Position numbers and translations under genes: made by a program. Below are positions 19,801 through 34,800 of a stretch of 64,000 bases of DNA, one piece after another. The stretch is from Megalonaias nervosa (lineage: Eukaryota; Mollusca; Bivalvia; Unionida; Unionidae), in contig JAECUM010006811.1 in the NCBI GenBank assembly GCA_016617855.1, positions 1-64,000 on the forward strand, in the 5' to 3' direction. The notes beneath the pieces are model-generated. The model was not told the DNA's origin, did no database searches, and saw only the letters and a list, made by a program, of their open reading frames with translations. The first letter of the stretch is position 1. Every line of letters starts with the position of its first letter.

Positions 19801-22800
19801 TTGTTCCATCTACTAATAATATGAGAATTTAAATGAATGTCATAGTTCCAAAGTGATTTCAATATACAGTTCTCACTATTAGATAGTCTTGTTATCATTG
19901 AGAATACATACTTTCTCATTACTTCCTCAAAACTGAATACATTATAATTTACAAACATGTTGGAGGCACTGTTCCATCTAGGAAGACCTAATAGAAAACG
20001 AAGACTATTATTATAACCAATTACTAGTTTTCTTTTCATACATTCACTAAAGTTTGTCCACAGTGGAGCACAATACATAGTGTAGCAATAAGATTTGAAT
20101 AATCTAATTTTGATACTCAATGAACAATTCTTAAATTTGCGTAGAAGCATGTTTGTTCGAGTACACAAATATCGATAATGTCTCATCATATCTTCATTAT
20201 CTGACTGATTGGATTTCAAAATATGACCCAAATACATATAACTGTCGACATACGTAAGAGCATTGCCGTTAAGATGTACAGGGGAGGTGATGGTAATTTA
20301 AAAGAAGTTGGCTGAAAGACCATGCATACTGATTTTTGTGTATTATAGATGATATCATTCTCTAATGCGTACTGTTCACATATCTTCAATAATTTCCTTA
20401 AACCTGTGATAGAAGGACTTATCAGTGACATATCATCAGCAAAACTAAAATTGTTAAGAAACAACACATTTGGTGGCAGACGTAACCCTACGTAACACTG
20501 GCCCAGGATACGATTTAACACATCTATGTATATATTAAATAACAAAGGGGAAAGAATATCTCCCTGCCTCACCCCATTGGTTACATGGAAAGCGCTGGAT
20601 ATTACACTTCCCCATCGCACATAATACAACTGTTTGCCATACCAGTTAACTAAAGTATGAACTATGTATACAGGTATTTTAATATCAAGCAACTTTTTAA
20701 AGAGTGTCCAATGATTGACCCTATCAAATGCCTTACTAGCGTCTAAAAAGCATGCAAATACTGGGCTGCCATGTTCTACATCATAGCTGACGGTTTCCTT
20801 AAAGGCATATAGACATAAATCTGTTGAATGCTGTTTTTTAAAACCAAACTGATTATCGGAGATTAATCAATATAAAAGCATTGGGATCACTATGTTCATA
20901 TACAAGCATATATCTGTATACAACCTCACTGTATTTCAACCATTCTTTCTTCCAAACTTTTTAGTCAACAGTTTGGAGTTGTACCTACTCCTTGGGGAGG
21001 GGATTAATGCGATTAACTTTATATATACATATACAATATTTGTTTATTCTGGCTTAAGTTTTTGTTGTTGTTGTTGTTGTTGTTATAGGGTTTAACGCCA
21101 TTTTTCAGCACAAGATAGGCTATACATGGTGGCCAGTATTAATGGTGGAGGAAGAACCCTGGAAAATCCCGGGAAGAACCACCGACCCACGAGAAGCTAC
21201 TGGCAGGCTTTCTCACGTACCCACGTTAGCCGAGCCTGGACTCGAACTCACGCAGACAGAGTTGAGATGGCAGTGATCCGTAACGGTCAGCGCTTTAGAC
21301 CACTCGGCCACTCGGGGCCCCCTTAAGTTTTTGTGTTGGGCTGATGATCACTTTAGTTTTTGTGCACACTGTACCTTTACACCATGAACTAGGAAATTTG
21401 GTTTTTGTGCACACTGTACCTTTACACCATGAACTAGGAAATTTGGTTTTGTGCGCACTGTACCTTTACACCATGAACTAGGAAATTTAGTTTTTGTGCA
21501 CACTGTACCTTTACACCATGAACTAAGAAATTTGGTTTTTGTGCACACTGTACCTTTACACCATGAACTAGGAAATTTAGTTTTTGTGCACACTGTACCT
21601 TTACACCATGAACTAGGAAATTTAGTTTTTGTGCACACTGTACCTTTACACCATGAACTAGGAAATTTAGTTTTTGTGCACACTGTACCTTTACACCATG
21701 AACTAGGAAATTTGTTTTTGTGCACACTGTACCTTTACACCATGAACTAGGAAATTTGTTTTTGTGCACACTGTACCTTTACACCATGAACTAGGAAATT
21801 TGGTTTTTGTGCACACTGTACCTTTACACCATGAACTAGGAAATTTGGTTTTTGTGCACACTGTACCTTTACACCATGAACTAGGAAATTTGGTTTTTGT
21901 GCACACTGTGCCTTTACACCATGAACTAGGAAATTTGGTTTTTGTGCACACTGTGCCTTTACACCATGAACTAGGAAATTTGGTTTTTGTGCACACTGTA
22001 CCTTTACACCATGAACTAGGAAATTTGGTTTTTGTGCACACTGTACCTTTACACCATGAACTAGGAAATTTGGCAAGCATATGCATACTAGACCCACATC
22101 ATACAAGTATGTCACTATGACTGTATTTCACACTTAGCTGACTTTGGTTAAATTTTGTATTTTAAGTTTATTTTTTAAACACTGTCATGCTAGAATCATC
22201 AGACTAGATGATTAGATGCTTCTCCATTAGTACCACATTCTTACAGGAATAGAAGTTCACTGTGACGTATATTTAAGATTTTACTGACTTCACTGTGACA
22301 TATATTTCATATTTTACTGACTTGTGCTGATTTTTATATAATGTAATGATGTTGAGGACCTTTCCTTCTGTGTGTTTCAGCTATCTGTCTGCGACAAATT
22401 TAGTTTCAGCCATCTGTCTGTGACCAATTTGGTTTGAGCCATCTGTCAGTGACCAATTTGGTTTCAGCCATCTGTCTGTGACCAATTTGGTTTCAGCCAT
22501 CTGTCAGTGACAAATTTGGTTTGAGCCATCTGTCTGCGACAAATTTGGTTTGAGTCATCTGTCTGTGACCAATTTGGTTTGAGCCATCTGTCAGTGACCA
22601 ATTTGGTTTGAGCTGTGACCAGTTTGGTTTGAGCCATATGTCAGTGACAAATTTGGTTTGAGCCATCTGTCAGTGACAAATTTGGTTTGAGCCATCTGTC
22701 TGTGACAAATTTGGTTTCAGCCATCTGTCTGTGACCAATTTGGTTTCAGTCATCTGTCAGTGACCAATTTGGTTTGAGATATCCGTGATCAGTTTGGTTT

Positions 22801-25800
22801 GAGCCATCTATCTGTGACCAATTTGGTTTGAGCCATCTGTCTGGGACCAGTTTGGTTTGAGCCATCTGTCTGTGACCAATTTGGTTCAAGCCATCTGTCT
22901 GTGACCAATTTGGTTTTAGCCATCTGTTTGTGACCATTTTGGTTTCAGCATAATAACATTCAGCAACTACTAAACTTTATGTGTGGGTTACGCTTAGGGT
23001 AAGAACTTTGTCTATTTATGTGGCAAACAAAACGGTCAAGGCCATTGTAACTGGAAGAAAAATAATGGCTTCTGCACAATAACTTTAGCTGTTCAACATC
23101 TGCAGTTAACAAACTTTGGGGTCATAAGGTCACAGCTCACAGTCACTGTGACAAAGAATATGCTTTCCACACAATAACTCATGTTCTCCATCAGAACCCT
23201 ATCAGTTTGGGGATTAAAAGGTCAAAGTTCAAACATAATGGTTAATGTTTACAACGGTCACTGATAAGACTAAAAGCTTCTTACAGGTGTGGTTAAGGAA
23301 TTATTGATTAAAAGCTTCTTACAGATGTGCTTATGGAATTATTGATTAAAAGCTTCTTACAGGTGTGCTTATGGAATTATTGATTAAAAGCTTCTTACAA
23401 GTGTGCTTATGGAATTATTAATTATATTCTGGCTCCAGTGAGATGTTTTTTTTGGTTTAGACATCAGTGTCAGCTTTTTGAATTGAACCCATTTTTCCTG
23501 AACTGTTGCACATACAGTGATGAAACTCTTAATGGATGTGGTCATGTATGTTGTAGTGACCTACTTTGAAAGATTATGGTTAGCACATTAGGTTAGGATT
23601 AGGCATTCTGTCTTTTATAATACCATATTTGACATCATTACAGAAATAAATTGAATTTCAGAGTGAAGGCAAACAGGGGCTGGAGAAAGAGATGGGTCAT
23701 TTTTAATGGGAGAGATCTGCGTTACTATGCTGACAACAAAGTAAGTGGTTTCCAATGTTACAACTTCATGCATTCACATGTAAATTACCTTTCTGTCTGT
23801 CACTGTATCAGTGTCTGAACCTTGTAACTATTGCATAACTTTAAATATGTTACATTCTGAAAAAGTACCTCATGTTATAGAAATATGTTACATTTTTTTT
23901 AGTTACCTTGTGATACAGAGGCCCATATTAATAATTTTTTAATAAAAGTGTAATTCATGTTATACAGCCTCATGTTACATTTTGAAAAGTTACATGTTAT
24001 AGAGACCTTCTATGTTAGTACCGCTCTGGTGGCCTAGTGGTAGAGCATCCGCCTCGGATGCGGGAGGTTGCAGGTTCGAACCCCGACCGAGTCATACCAA
24101 AGACTTTCAAAAATGGTACTAACAGCAGCCTTGCTTTGCGCTCAGCATTAAGAGGTTAGTGTTAGGACTGGTTGGCCTGGTGTCAGGATAATGTGACTGG
24201 GTGGGACATCATGCCACATGTCTGCGGCATGATGCCTCAGTGCTAAACATCACTATAAACTGTCACACTGCAGACATCGTAGTGATATGACTGACGAACT
24301 GTTAAAGCTATGTTAAAAATCTAAATCACACACACGCACACACACACACCCTTCTATGTTACATATTGACCAGTTACCTCATATTATAGAGACCTTCATT
24401 GCTTTGTTACATATTGACCAGTCACCTCATTATGGAGACCTTCTTTGCTTTGTTACATATTGACCAGTCACCTCATATTATAGAAACCTTCTGTGTTACA
24501 TTTTTGTAAAAATTTAAAATTAGGATCACTGTGAGTATTATTTCACTCTTATTGAAAGTTGAAGAAATTTACAAGTGGTCTAATACACTGAATAATGGAA
24601 ATATTAAATACTGTTGTATGGTTGTCACAAGCAAATTTGTTGGCAGCACTCTGAGGTAAGCATTAGTAAGATGTAACAGGTTTAAACATCATTTCTAATC
24701 TGAATGACATGTGCAAGCCCATTGAAGTCTTTTATTGTCAAACTGCTTTTTCAACAAGGTATGTTGATTTCATAGCTTTTAATAACAAATTTGTCATCTC
24801 GCCTATGTATTTTGTACACCATTTAATGAGCCCTATATATTTTATACACCATTGAATCGACTCTGTGTATTATATGCACCATCTCATCTGCCCTATGAAA
24901 TTTATACACCATCTCATTTGCCGTATGTACTTTGTACACCATCTCATATGTCCTATGTATTTTATACACCGTCTAATTGACCCTATGTAATTTATGCACC
25001 ATCTAATTGACTCTATGTACTTTGCACACCATCTCATCTGTCCCATGTGTTTTATATGCCATTTAATTGACCCTATGTAATTTATACACCATCTCATCTG
25101 CCCTATGTAATTTATACACCATCTCATCTCCCCTATTTATTTTATGCACCATCTTATCTCTCTTATGTATTTTATACACCATCTCATCTGCCATATGTAT
25201 TTAATGCACCATCTCATCAGTCTTGTGTATTTTATGCACCATGTCATCTGCCCTATGTACTTTGTACACCATTTAATCTGCCCTGCATATTGTGTGCACC
25301 ATCTAATCTGCCCTCTATATTTTATACACCATCGAATCTGCCCTGTGAACTTTGTACACGATCACATGTGCCCTTTGAATTTTATGCATCATCTGATTTA
25401 CCCTATGTATTTTTGATGAATTGTGTCAGGAATGATATGACATATGTAGATATTCACTATCTTCACTTTAAATTTTCATGAAAGTTACAAGGCTGTGCCT
25501 TTTCAGTGTTTCCTTTCTCTTGCCTGCCTGCTCACAGTATTCTTTGTTGCTTTTGTCATTTAATTATCAATGCCTTTGGGTACCTCCATGCAGGGCCCTG
25601 TTGTATTATTGTCATGCTTTTTTCCTGTTTCCTGTGCTGTCAGAGTACAATGGTGCCTTACTTTATAGTGCCTCCCAGCAGTTCCTGTTAAAGCACCAGT
25701 ATTGTCAAGAATTTTTATATTAGTTGAATTCTATTCTGTTTAGAAACACAGAGAAGTAACAACTTAGTCATTTGAACAAACAGTACATCAATAGATCTTT

Positions 25801-28800
25801 CTTGCTACTGCTCGTCAGATTAATTTTTTCTTTAAATACATGTGGTGTCAAAATGTATTAGAATAATATTCATGGCCTCACTCATCCAGTCCTCCCAATG
25901 TAATACTAACATCAGAAGTGCTAAAAAGTTGTCCGTTTGCAGAGATGGAAGCAAGGTGAGAGTTGTCTTTCTTTGGATAAGGAGTGGTGTCAATGTTAGT
26001 GCACAGGATTAAATATGGTATGTGTAAGAGATTCCACCTGAGTGAAGATATCACCCCACCTGTATAAGCTGTATAGGGAGGGTGACATTTAAATCATTAT
26101 TGCAATGTTCTTACCAATCACAGTTAACCAAGAATAATGAGAAAGCTAAGAAAGGCTCCACAAGGATGTGGGCACAAATCATTATGGCTGCTGATGCCAT
26201 CTCAGTTGCCAACTTCCTCATGTCTGAGTCATTTGAAGTGAAAAGATGCATTTCAGGAATGCTTTGGAAATCTTTGCCATCGCAGGCATTTCACACAGTT
26301 ACAACCTCCATCCCCCATTGGCATTCACAGTGATGCAGTCAAAGCATATCAGCACTGAACAGACACCTGGGCTAATAATGACATGTTAGGTATCCAGCTT
26401 GAACCAGATCCAGGTTCTTTATAGCTGGTACAGTACTTGAGCTCTAAATGTCAGTTCACTCTAGTGTTTGTCCAGTCTAGTTCTGGCACAGTCTGGCACT
26501 ATTCCCTCTGCTGTAGGATTGGGTATGGTGATCAGTCATCCCAGTATACCCAATCCTCAATGCAGACAATGACTGGCACCGAGTCATGTTAGTTCCAGTC
26601 CAAATTTTGTCATGGATATCCAGTGTAACCATCACCAGACTTGGTGAACAAGTATCCCATAATATCTAATAATGGTACTATGAAGGCATTGCAGACAGAT
26701 TCATCATGGGTCCCAGCTCTGTTGATCAAGTACTAGCTGCGGCAATTTTTTGTTCCTTTATACCCATTGCCCACAGTGAACCTCTTACATCACTCAAAGT
26801 GAATGCCTGGAAATTATGGTGTCTGAATGTGGTGGACACACAACCTCATTCATTGTTCCCATCTACTTGCTTCACCAGCTCAGTTCTTGCTGCTGTCCCC
26901 AGAGGAATTTTTGTCACCCCACATCTCATTCATTGAAGAAGTCTTCTTTGTCTGTGTCTGATATCTTATTCTGCTTAAACAGTAAGCAGAAATGCCAACG
27001 TGTCAATAGGCCATTCTTTTGCGACTACAGTTTGCATCTAACATCAAACTGGCCCTGTTTTCAAAACACACAAACTGCTCTTCCACATGAAGACCCAGTG
27101 ATTGACATATATTGCAGGTCTGGGTATATCAGAACCTCTGGAAAACTTTCTCTATATGCATGGTTGGGAAACCCTTTTTTGACATTCAACAAATGGCTTA
27201 CTGTTGACTCCATGCCCAACTTGGTCTAGAGATGGCTGTATTTCCTGCAGAGAATGACACCATGTTCATGTTGCTCATAACAAGGTCCCAGAGTGTTTGT
27301 GTGTGTGTGTTGGGGGGGGTCCCAGAGTGTTTGTGTGTGTGTGTGTTGGGGGGGGGTCCCAGAGTGTTTGTGTGTGTGTGTGTGTGTTGGGGGGGGGCTA
27401 GACTTTAATACATGCTGGGTAGAGGTGCTATCCTGATGACCAGTGGGTCTTGCTAATTATCTTTGAGTGTAAATGTCCTGCAGCAAGAACCAAAACCTAT
27501 CTTGATGAAATTGATAGTGAAGATTGTTCACAGCACAAACTTGCTGAGATTTTACTTCAGAATTTTCCTAGATCCAAAGACAGAGATAAGCTCTAACTAT
27601 TGATATATCTAAGCCCTCCAGCCAACACATTTGGACACAGGTTCAGAATGGAGATGTTGAGGTCAACTCGTGGTGCTATTTCTGAAGGGAAACTTTGCAG
27701 TCAGCCTTGACTGCCATGATGCCCACCTTCCAGTTGCCATTTCAAGTCTTCCCAATGATGCCCACCTTCCAATTGCCATTTTCAAGTCTTCCCAGAAATT
27801 TCAGTTCAGAACACTCCCTTTTGGTCTGGATTTTGGATAGGGTTGTGTCTGTTTTCAGAACCATATCCCTGTCTGTAACATTAAACCACCTCAACAGAGC
27901 ATCATGTGAGCTGTCTTTTGTAACAAGGTATGAGTCAGTTGCAGGCTGAGTTGAATCTACTTTGTCCAAAGTTGACCTTTGATGGACTTCTTTGTGATGA
28001 GGTGTACACCAAGTCTCTGATGGACTTCTTTGTAATGAGGTGTACACCAAGTCTCTGATAGATTTCTTTTGTAATGAGGTGTACACCAAGTCACTGATAA
28101 ACTTCTTTGTAATGAGGTGTACACCAAGTCTCTGATGGACTTCTTTGTAATGAGGTGTACACCGAGTCTCTGATGGACTTCTTTGTAATGAGGTGTACAC
28201 CAGGTTTCTAACTGTTTCCAGATCTGAAAGCTGGGGTGTTTATGCCCTTTCACTAGACTGGAATGGGTTTGATGCATATACTTTGCTCAACCCTACTGAT
28301 TCTCAATGTCTTGCAGATAGAAAGGGAATCTGAGAGGCTAAAGCTGATTGTTTCTTTTCATGGGAAAAACAGTTGATTAATGACCTGATGAATCTATTGG
28401 TGGAACTTTCTAGGAAAATCCTTCCTTATCCTTGCTTGCTGAACAGCAACAGTACCACACATGCATGTTTTTTTATCCCAACCCAGAAATGTTGAACCTG
28501 CATTCCTTGCTCAGTTCAAACAAACCTTTGGAAAGAAACATTTGTGCAAACAAGTGGTAGAGAGAATTGCCTCCAGCAAGAAGTCTTACCACTTTGAAAA
28601 TGTTCAAAGAGGGACATACAATCAAAGACCATGGGCTGTTGTTTATGTCACAATAGGTTGATTTCTGTCTCAATGACACACACTTAGAACAAACTCCTAT
28701 TCATGGAAAGTCAGTTGTTTACCTTGAAATCATGATCTTTTTTGCACCGCTCTTGCTAAGGTGTTAGAGTTGTAAAGTGTTGTCTGACCTGATTTAAACA

Positions 28801-31800
28801 GGGTTTTTGTTTGTAAAGTTGTAAAGAGTTGTCTGACCTGATTTAAACAGGGTTTTTGTTTGTAAAGTTGTAAAGAGTTGTCTGACCTGATTTAAATAGG
28901 GTTTTGTCATTTGTTCTTATCTTCTATTAACTAACCCACTGAATATCTTATGCATATTGGTTTATGAGGTTAGGGTGGTGAACACCAGCACAATATCTTA
29001 CACATACTGGCTTGTGAGGTTAGGGTAGTCAACACCAGCACAATGTCTTACACACACTGGCTTATGAGGTTAGGGTAGTCAACACCAGCACAATGTCTTG
29101 TACATACTGGCTTGTGAGGTTAGAGTAGTCAACACCAGCACAATGTCTTACACATACTGGCTTGTGAGGTTAAGGTAGTCAACACCAGCACATGTCTTAC
29201 ACATACTGGCTTGTGAGGTGAGGGTAGTCAACACCAGCACAATGTCTTACACATACTGGCTTATGAGGTTAAGGTAGTCAACACCAGCACAATGTCTTGT
29301 ACATACTGGCTTGTGAGGTTAGAGTAGTCAACACCAGCACAATGTCTTACACATACTGGCTTGTGAGGTTAGGGTAGTCAACACCAGCACAATGTCTTAC
29401 ACATACTGGCTTGTGAGGTGAGGGTAGTCAACACCAGCACAATGTCTTGTACATAATGGCTTGTGAGGTTAGAGTAGTCAACACCAGCACAGTATCTTAT
29501 ACATACTGTCTTATGAGGTTAGAGAAGTCAACACCAGCACAATGTCTTACACGTACTAGCTTGTGAGGTGAGGGTAGTCAACACCAGCACAATGTCTTAC
29601 ACATACTGGCTTGTGAGGTTAGAGTAGTCAACACCAGCACAGTATCTTATACATACTGTCTTATGAGGTTAGAGTAGTCAACACCAGCACAATGTCTTAC
29701 ACATACTGGCTTGAGAGGTAAGAGTAGTAAACACCAGCACAATGTCTTACACATACTGGCTTGTGAGGTTAGGGTAGTCAACACTAGAACAGCATTTGTG
29801 AACTGCCCAATAATCAACATCATTCAAGTCACCATGGGAATGATGGGAGGTTAGAGATGACATTCCTCAGCTTTTGCCTTGAACACCTTTCATCCCAAAT
29901 GTACTTGATTTGACCTGGTGGGATTTGTATTAGCAGTTTAGTAGGCTACCTTGCCAAGTCTCTCAGCAGCTACTTAGCAATGAAGGTTTCTATACTTCAG
30001 CTGGATTTGCAGGAGTAAACTGTTTTCTCAAGAACATATCATTTGATTGACCTGTACTAACCCTAACATGTATCTCACATGAGATGTGAAGTTGCTGCAT
30101 ATATGTTAGAAGACCAGAGCCTTTTCTGAGTGAGGAGACTCCCACTGTCTCGTACCTACTCTCTTAAAGTCTTATAATTGGGTAATGTATCAGAAAATTA
30201 AATAGGCATAATTTTCAGCATGGTGGATTATCCCCTAAGTGTTGTGATTGGATATGTGAAAAAATGTTTTTAATCAGAAAATTGCTAATTTTAATGAATA
30301 TTGTTGTATACCATTTTTTTTCTTTTACAGACTCAGGTTTCGAAAAGAATTGTCCCTCTGTTCATAATGAAAGAAGTTACACAGGAAATTTATGTAAGTA
30401 CCATGGTACTTAAAGTTATGAAAAGAAATGCATGTATCACTGTAATTCCAAAACCAAGCATTGACAATGAAGTCAGTATTTACAAACTAATTAATGTAGG
30501 GTAAAGTCAGTATTTTTAATACAAACTAATTAAGGCAGAGTAGGTAAAGTCAGTATTTGTAATAGAGTGTAATTAAATTAGGGTAGATAAAGTCAGTGTT
30601 TGTTGTACAGTCTAATTAAGTTAGGATGGTTAAAGTCAGTATTTTTAATAGAGTCTAATTAAGGTAGGGTAGGTAAAGTTAGTATTTGTTTTACAGTCTA
30701 ATTAATGTAGGGTAGGTAAAGTTGGTACTTATAATACAGTCTAATAAAGGTAGGGTAGGTAAAGATTTGTTGTACAGTCTAATTAAGGTAAGGTAGACAT
30801 GTTTGTCAGGCAAGGAAGGAAGAATTTGATTCATAGACATTTTACTTGACAAAATATTCAAGATGTACAAGGTTATGTTATTGCAGTGACTTGCTGTGTT
30901 ATAATGAATTGTATCTCAGTTAATTTAGTCTGTTTCAAGTGTGCATAGAATCATCTATTTTTTTTTTAAAATGATGATATTTATTCCAACATTTGCACAT
31001 AATTTGAATACATCATCCCATCCCTTTTTGCCCACCCTCCTTTGTTTCCTTCCTGCTTTCCTGCATTCATTCTGTTTGTTCTTTAGAATGGGTGTTGGAT
31101 TGGTGGAGTGGAAGTAATCATTGGTGTCTGGGAAAAATCCATTTAAATACAGTCAGTCTTTAATCCTTGGTAATAACTGGACTTCACTCTTTATTATATA
31201 GTACATAAGAGTAAATGAGTCAGTTTATCTTTATCCACAGGGCCTTGTCATACAAAATATTTTTGATTTTCTTAAGATGTATACAGTTATTTCTTTCTCT
31301 GTCTCATAGTGCTTTTATACATGAAATGAAGTGCTTATTTAACATTTCTTTACTAGAATTTCTTAAAGTAATTTAATGATTGTGAATATAATAAGTCTCT
31401 TTCTTATCACAAGTACGATCTCCTAATATTGATGTAGGATGTTATAACTAATTGAGTCATTTCAGTACTTTGTAAAAACATGCATATTTAGTATTAGACA
31501 GAGAAAAGTTGATGTGAGCTATTCTAACCAGGTGGCTCATTTAAACGCTTTGTAAAACCATGCACTTTTAGTATTAGACAAAGGAAAATTGGTGTAGGCT
31601 ATTGTAACCATTTAAATGCTTTTCAAAAATTAGCACTGTATTATTATTGGAGACAGAAACTAACATTTTCCTAATTTGTTTTTATTTTCATTAAGTAATT
31701 TCAGTTGTTTATCAAGGGGTTGTAATAACAGGTGATATGTACCACTTACTAATAGGATGGTGTATAGCCAGTTGTAGGCCATTTTCTCCAAAGGGCAATT

Positions 31801-34800
31801 TTTAAAATGACTTTTACCCTATTTCTTCTTTCAATATGTTACTCAGTCATACTGTGTTATGAGTACATTCACCATTGTAATGTGTTAGAAGTAAATCCAC
31901 CATTGTAATGTGTTAGGAGTACACCCACCATTTTAATGTGTTTGGAGTACATCCACCATTGTAATGTGTTAGGAGTACACCTACCATTGTAATGTGTTAG
32001 GAGTACATCCACCATTGTAATGTGTTAGGAGTACACCTACCATTGTAATGTGTTAGGAGTACATCCACCATTGTAATGTGTTAGGAGTACATCCACCATT
32101 GTAATGTGTTAGGAGTACATCCACCATTGTAATGTGTTAGGAGTACATCCACCATTGTAATGTGTTAGGAGTACATCCACCATTGTAATGTGTTAGGATT
32201 ATACCCACTATCTTGTAAATCCAGCCAGAGGGTACTTTCATTATGAGTTGTGTCCTTCTTCAAATGTATTAGCTGATCATATTAGGTTAGTAGCACATCC
32301 ACTCTCAGATTAAATGATCAATTATAATTCCAATTTTACTTTCTATCATCAAATCAGTGAATTCCACCAACAAAATGTGTGATTTTCAAGTAGCACTTAA
32401 ATTCCTTTTATGGTACTTTTCATATCGTCCCAGAATATCCAGCCTCCACACGTTGTCCTAGAATACCTAGCTTCCTCACATGATTCTAGAATATCTAGCC
32501 TCCTTACATCATCCCAGAATACATACCCTGCACACATCATCCCAGAATACCTAGCCTCCTCGCATCATTCTAGAATACCTAGCCTCCTCACATTGTCCCA
32601 AAATACCTAGCCAGTACAAAATCACAGCCAGAGGTTGATGATGACCACAGTTATGTAATATTGAGAAACTTTATACTTTACGTGTTCAAGATTTGCTGTC
32701 TTTGCTTTCTGCATATTTTGCATAAGAAAATCCAAACTACTCTTGTTCATTTTTAGTCCCATTCTCTGCTCCACATCATATGACCTTGACTTTGGATAAT
32801 AACAGGTGATATAATGATTATGCAGTTTTGGTTTCAAAACAGAACTGCAGCAATTAGGAATTTATCCATGAAAAATGGAGAAACATGAACATAACAAAGT
32901 AATATACCAAATAAAGGTAACAAATGAAATAAATTGTATACTCTAACAACAACTTTAATTTTATGTCATGTGCCTAATATGATGTAAAATGTGCAGTAGA
33001 GTTGCTGTATGCTTTGTGTGGTTACAGAGAGATAAGAGTTGGAGTGCAGGAAGGACTGCATAAAGTGTTTGAATGTTTGATTCAAAGTTAAATTGGTTAT
33101 GGTGTAGGTGTTGAAACAAGCTAAACTTGACCACCAGCAGCCATATTTTCCAAAAGTAACTGATACACTGTTCAGCACTGTGTGTGAGACTAAATTTTGA
33201 GAGATTCCTCATGCTTGTTGTCTGTCATCAATGAAGTGTTTTTTCTGGTAGCAAACCCAGAATTGCTCGTAGCTTGAGTTGTAGTTGAACAGAGTGGACA
33301 GTATAGCATTGAACTCCTGCATTTTGTTAATGTCTGACATGAATGAAGAGAATTGTTTCACTTTACAGGTTTGCATATATAGTTTGTCAGCTGAGTCATG
33401 AGATTTCAGTGATTCTTTGCTGCAGTGTGTAAAAAAGGTCATTTCTGCAGCGTGTAAAAAGGTCTTTGCTGCAGTGTGTAAACAAGTTCTTTGCTGCAGT
33501 GTGAAAAAAAGTTCTTTGCTCTAGTGTGTAGAAAAAGGTCTTTGCTGCATTGTGTCAATAAGGTCTTTGCAGCAGTGTGTAAAAAGGGTCTTTGCTGCAG
33601 TGTGTCAAAAAGTTCTTTGCTGCATTGTGAATAGAAAGGTCTTTGCAGCAGTGTGTAATTAAGGTCTTTGCTGGAGTGTACAATGGTCTTGCTGCATTGT
33701 CAGAAAAGTCTTTGCAGCAGTGTGTAAAAAGGGTCTTTGCTGCATTGTGAATAAAAAGGTCTTTGCAGCAGTGTGTAATTAAGGTCTTTGCTGGAGTGTA
33801 AAATGGTCTTGCTGCAGTGTGAAAAAGGTCTTTGCTGCAGTGTGTAAAAGAGGTCTTTGCTGCATTGTGTATAAAGGGCCTTTGCTGTAGTGTGTAAGAA
33901 AGGTCTTTGCTACAGTGTGTGTGTGTGTGTGTGATTGATTTAGATTTTTAACATAGCTTTAACAATTTTTCAGTCATATCGCTACGATGTCTGCAGTATG
34001 ACAGTTTATAGTGATGTCTAGCACTGGGGCATCTTGCCACAGACATGTGGCATGATGTCCCACCCAGTCACATTATCCTGACACCATGCTGACCAATCCT
34101 AACACTAACCTCTTAATGCTGAGTGCCAGGCAAGGCAGCTGTTAGTATTATTTTTGAAAGTCTTTGGTATGACTCGGCCGGGGTTCGAACCCGCGACCTC
34201 CCGCATCCGAGGCAGACGCTCTAACCACTAGGCCACCAGTTGCTGCAGTGTAAAAAGGTCTTTGCTGCATTGTCAGATTTCTCCAGGAACATTTTTCCAG
34301 ATTTCACCAACTATATTCTTGTGACTGTTGCACACATTCTCTCATCTGTTACTTCTTCAGCTTTCTCATAAAGACAACTTTGAGTTTTTGAACTGTTTCA
34401 TGAGTTAGAGTGATAAAATCTGAAGGAAGTTGGGGTCAGTTGACGGTGAAATTCTACACTCACAAAATGAATAGCCAGAAGTTAGAGTGATGCATTCCAA
34501 ATTTATGTTTCAAATGTGAAGTATGTTGGGGTCTGTTGACAGTGAAATTCTACACTCACAAAATGAATAGCTGCTGGGATCCAGAATCAAAGGGCAACAG
34601 GGTTGAAGATATGCATTGATTTTCCCTAATTCCTCATGTGAAATTACTCGACAAGTTGGTCTTGATACACATGACATTAGATTCAGTTTAAATTGACATT
34701 CAGCATTGAGTTTGCATGTTTGAATTCTTTGTATTTGAAAATGTCATTTTCTTTCTCCAGTGTCCTTTAAATGCCTTTTTATGGCTACACAAACATTTTT

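Larger units (their letters stand above)
15746..23661 (+). other. Intron of the ARAP-like gene (7,916 bp)
   Basis: This intron runs from GTAAGA to TTGAATTTCAG. It is dominated by nine or more minisatellites, a non-LTR element and a SINE. Unlisted unique stretches are 15990-16270, 16460-16880 and 22080-22376, in which I see nothing else. Confidence 0.55.
25850..28700 (+). mobile_element. DIRS-like retrotransposon, heavily decayed
   Basis: The left border (25880-25910) matches the end of the second DIRS-like element (CCTCACTCATCCAGTCCTCCCA versus CCTCACGAATCCAGCCCTCCCA in short blocks). Around 27630-27680 one frame reads FRMEMLRSTRGAI and after an internal duplication DAHLPIAIFKSSQ then FQFRTLPFGLDFG, the reverse transcriptase signature of DIRS elements. 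At 28490-28660 QVVERIASSKKSY and RGTYNQRPWAVV fit the N-terminal part of the DIRS tyrosine recombinase. Many stops and indels are present. A 38-bp minisatellite (27970-28205) and a GT/G array interrupt it. Confidence 0.6.
23741..30330 (+). other. Intron of the ARAP-like gene (6,590 bp)
   Basis: Bounded by GTAAGT and TTCTTTTACAG. It holds a complete SINE, minisatellites and a decayed DIRS-like element. Unlisted stretches 23741-24000, 24515-24790, 25415-25850 and 29800-30330 show nothing recognisable. Confidence 0.55.

Noticed and set aside
21348..22120. Open frames of about 125 codons on both strands
   Set aside because: Artefacts of a 45-bp stop-free repeat unit.
24018..24100. tRNA gene
   Set aside because: Head of a SINE: it is followed by a repeated body and tail, flanked by a target-site duplication, and the copies share the same non-tRNA extension.
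28945..29795. CRISPR-like array
   Set aside because: Units are contiguous with no variable spacers, in a eukaryotic intron; it is a minisatellite.
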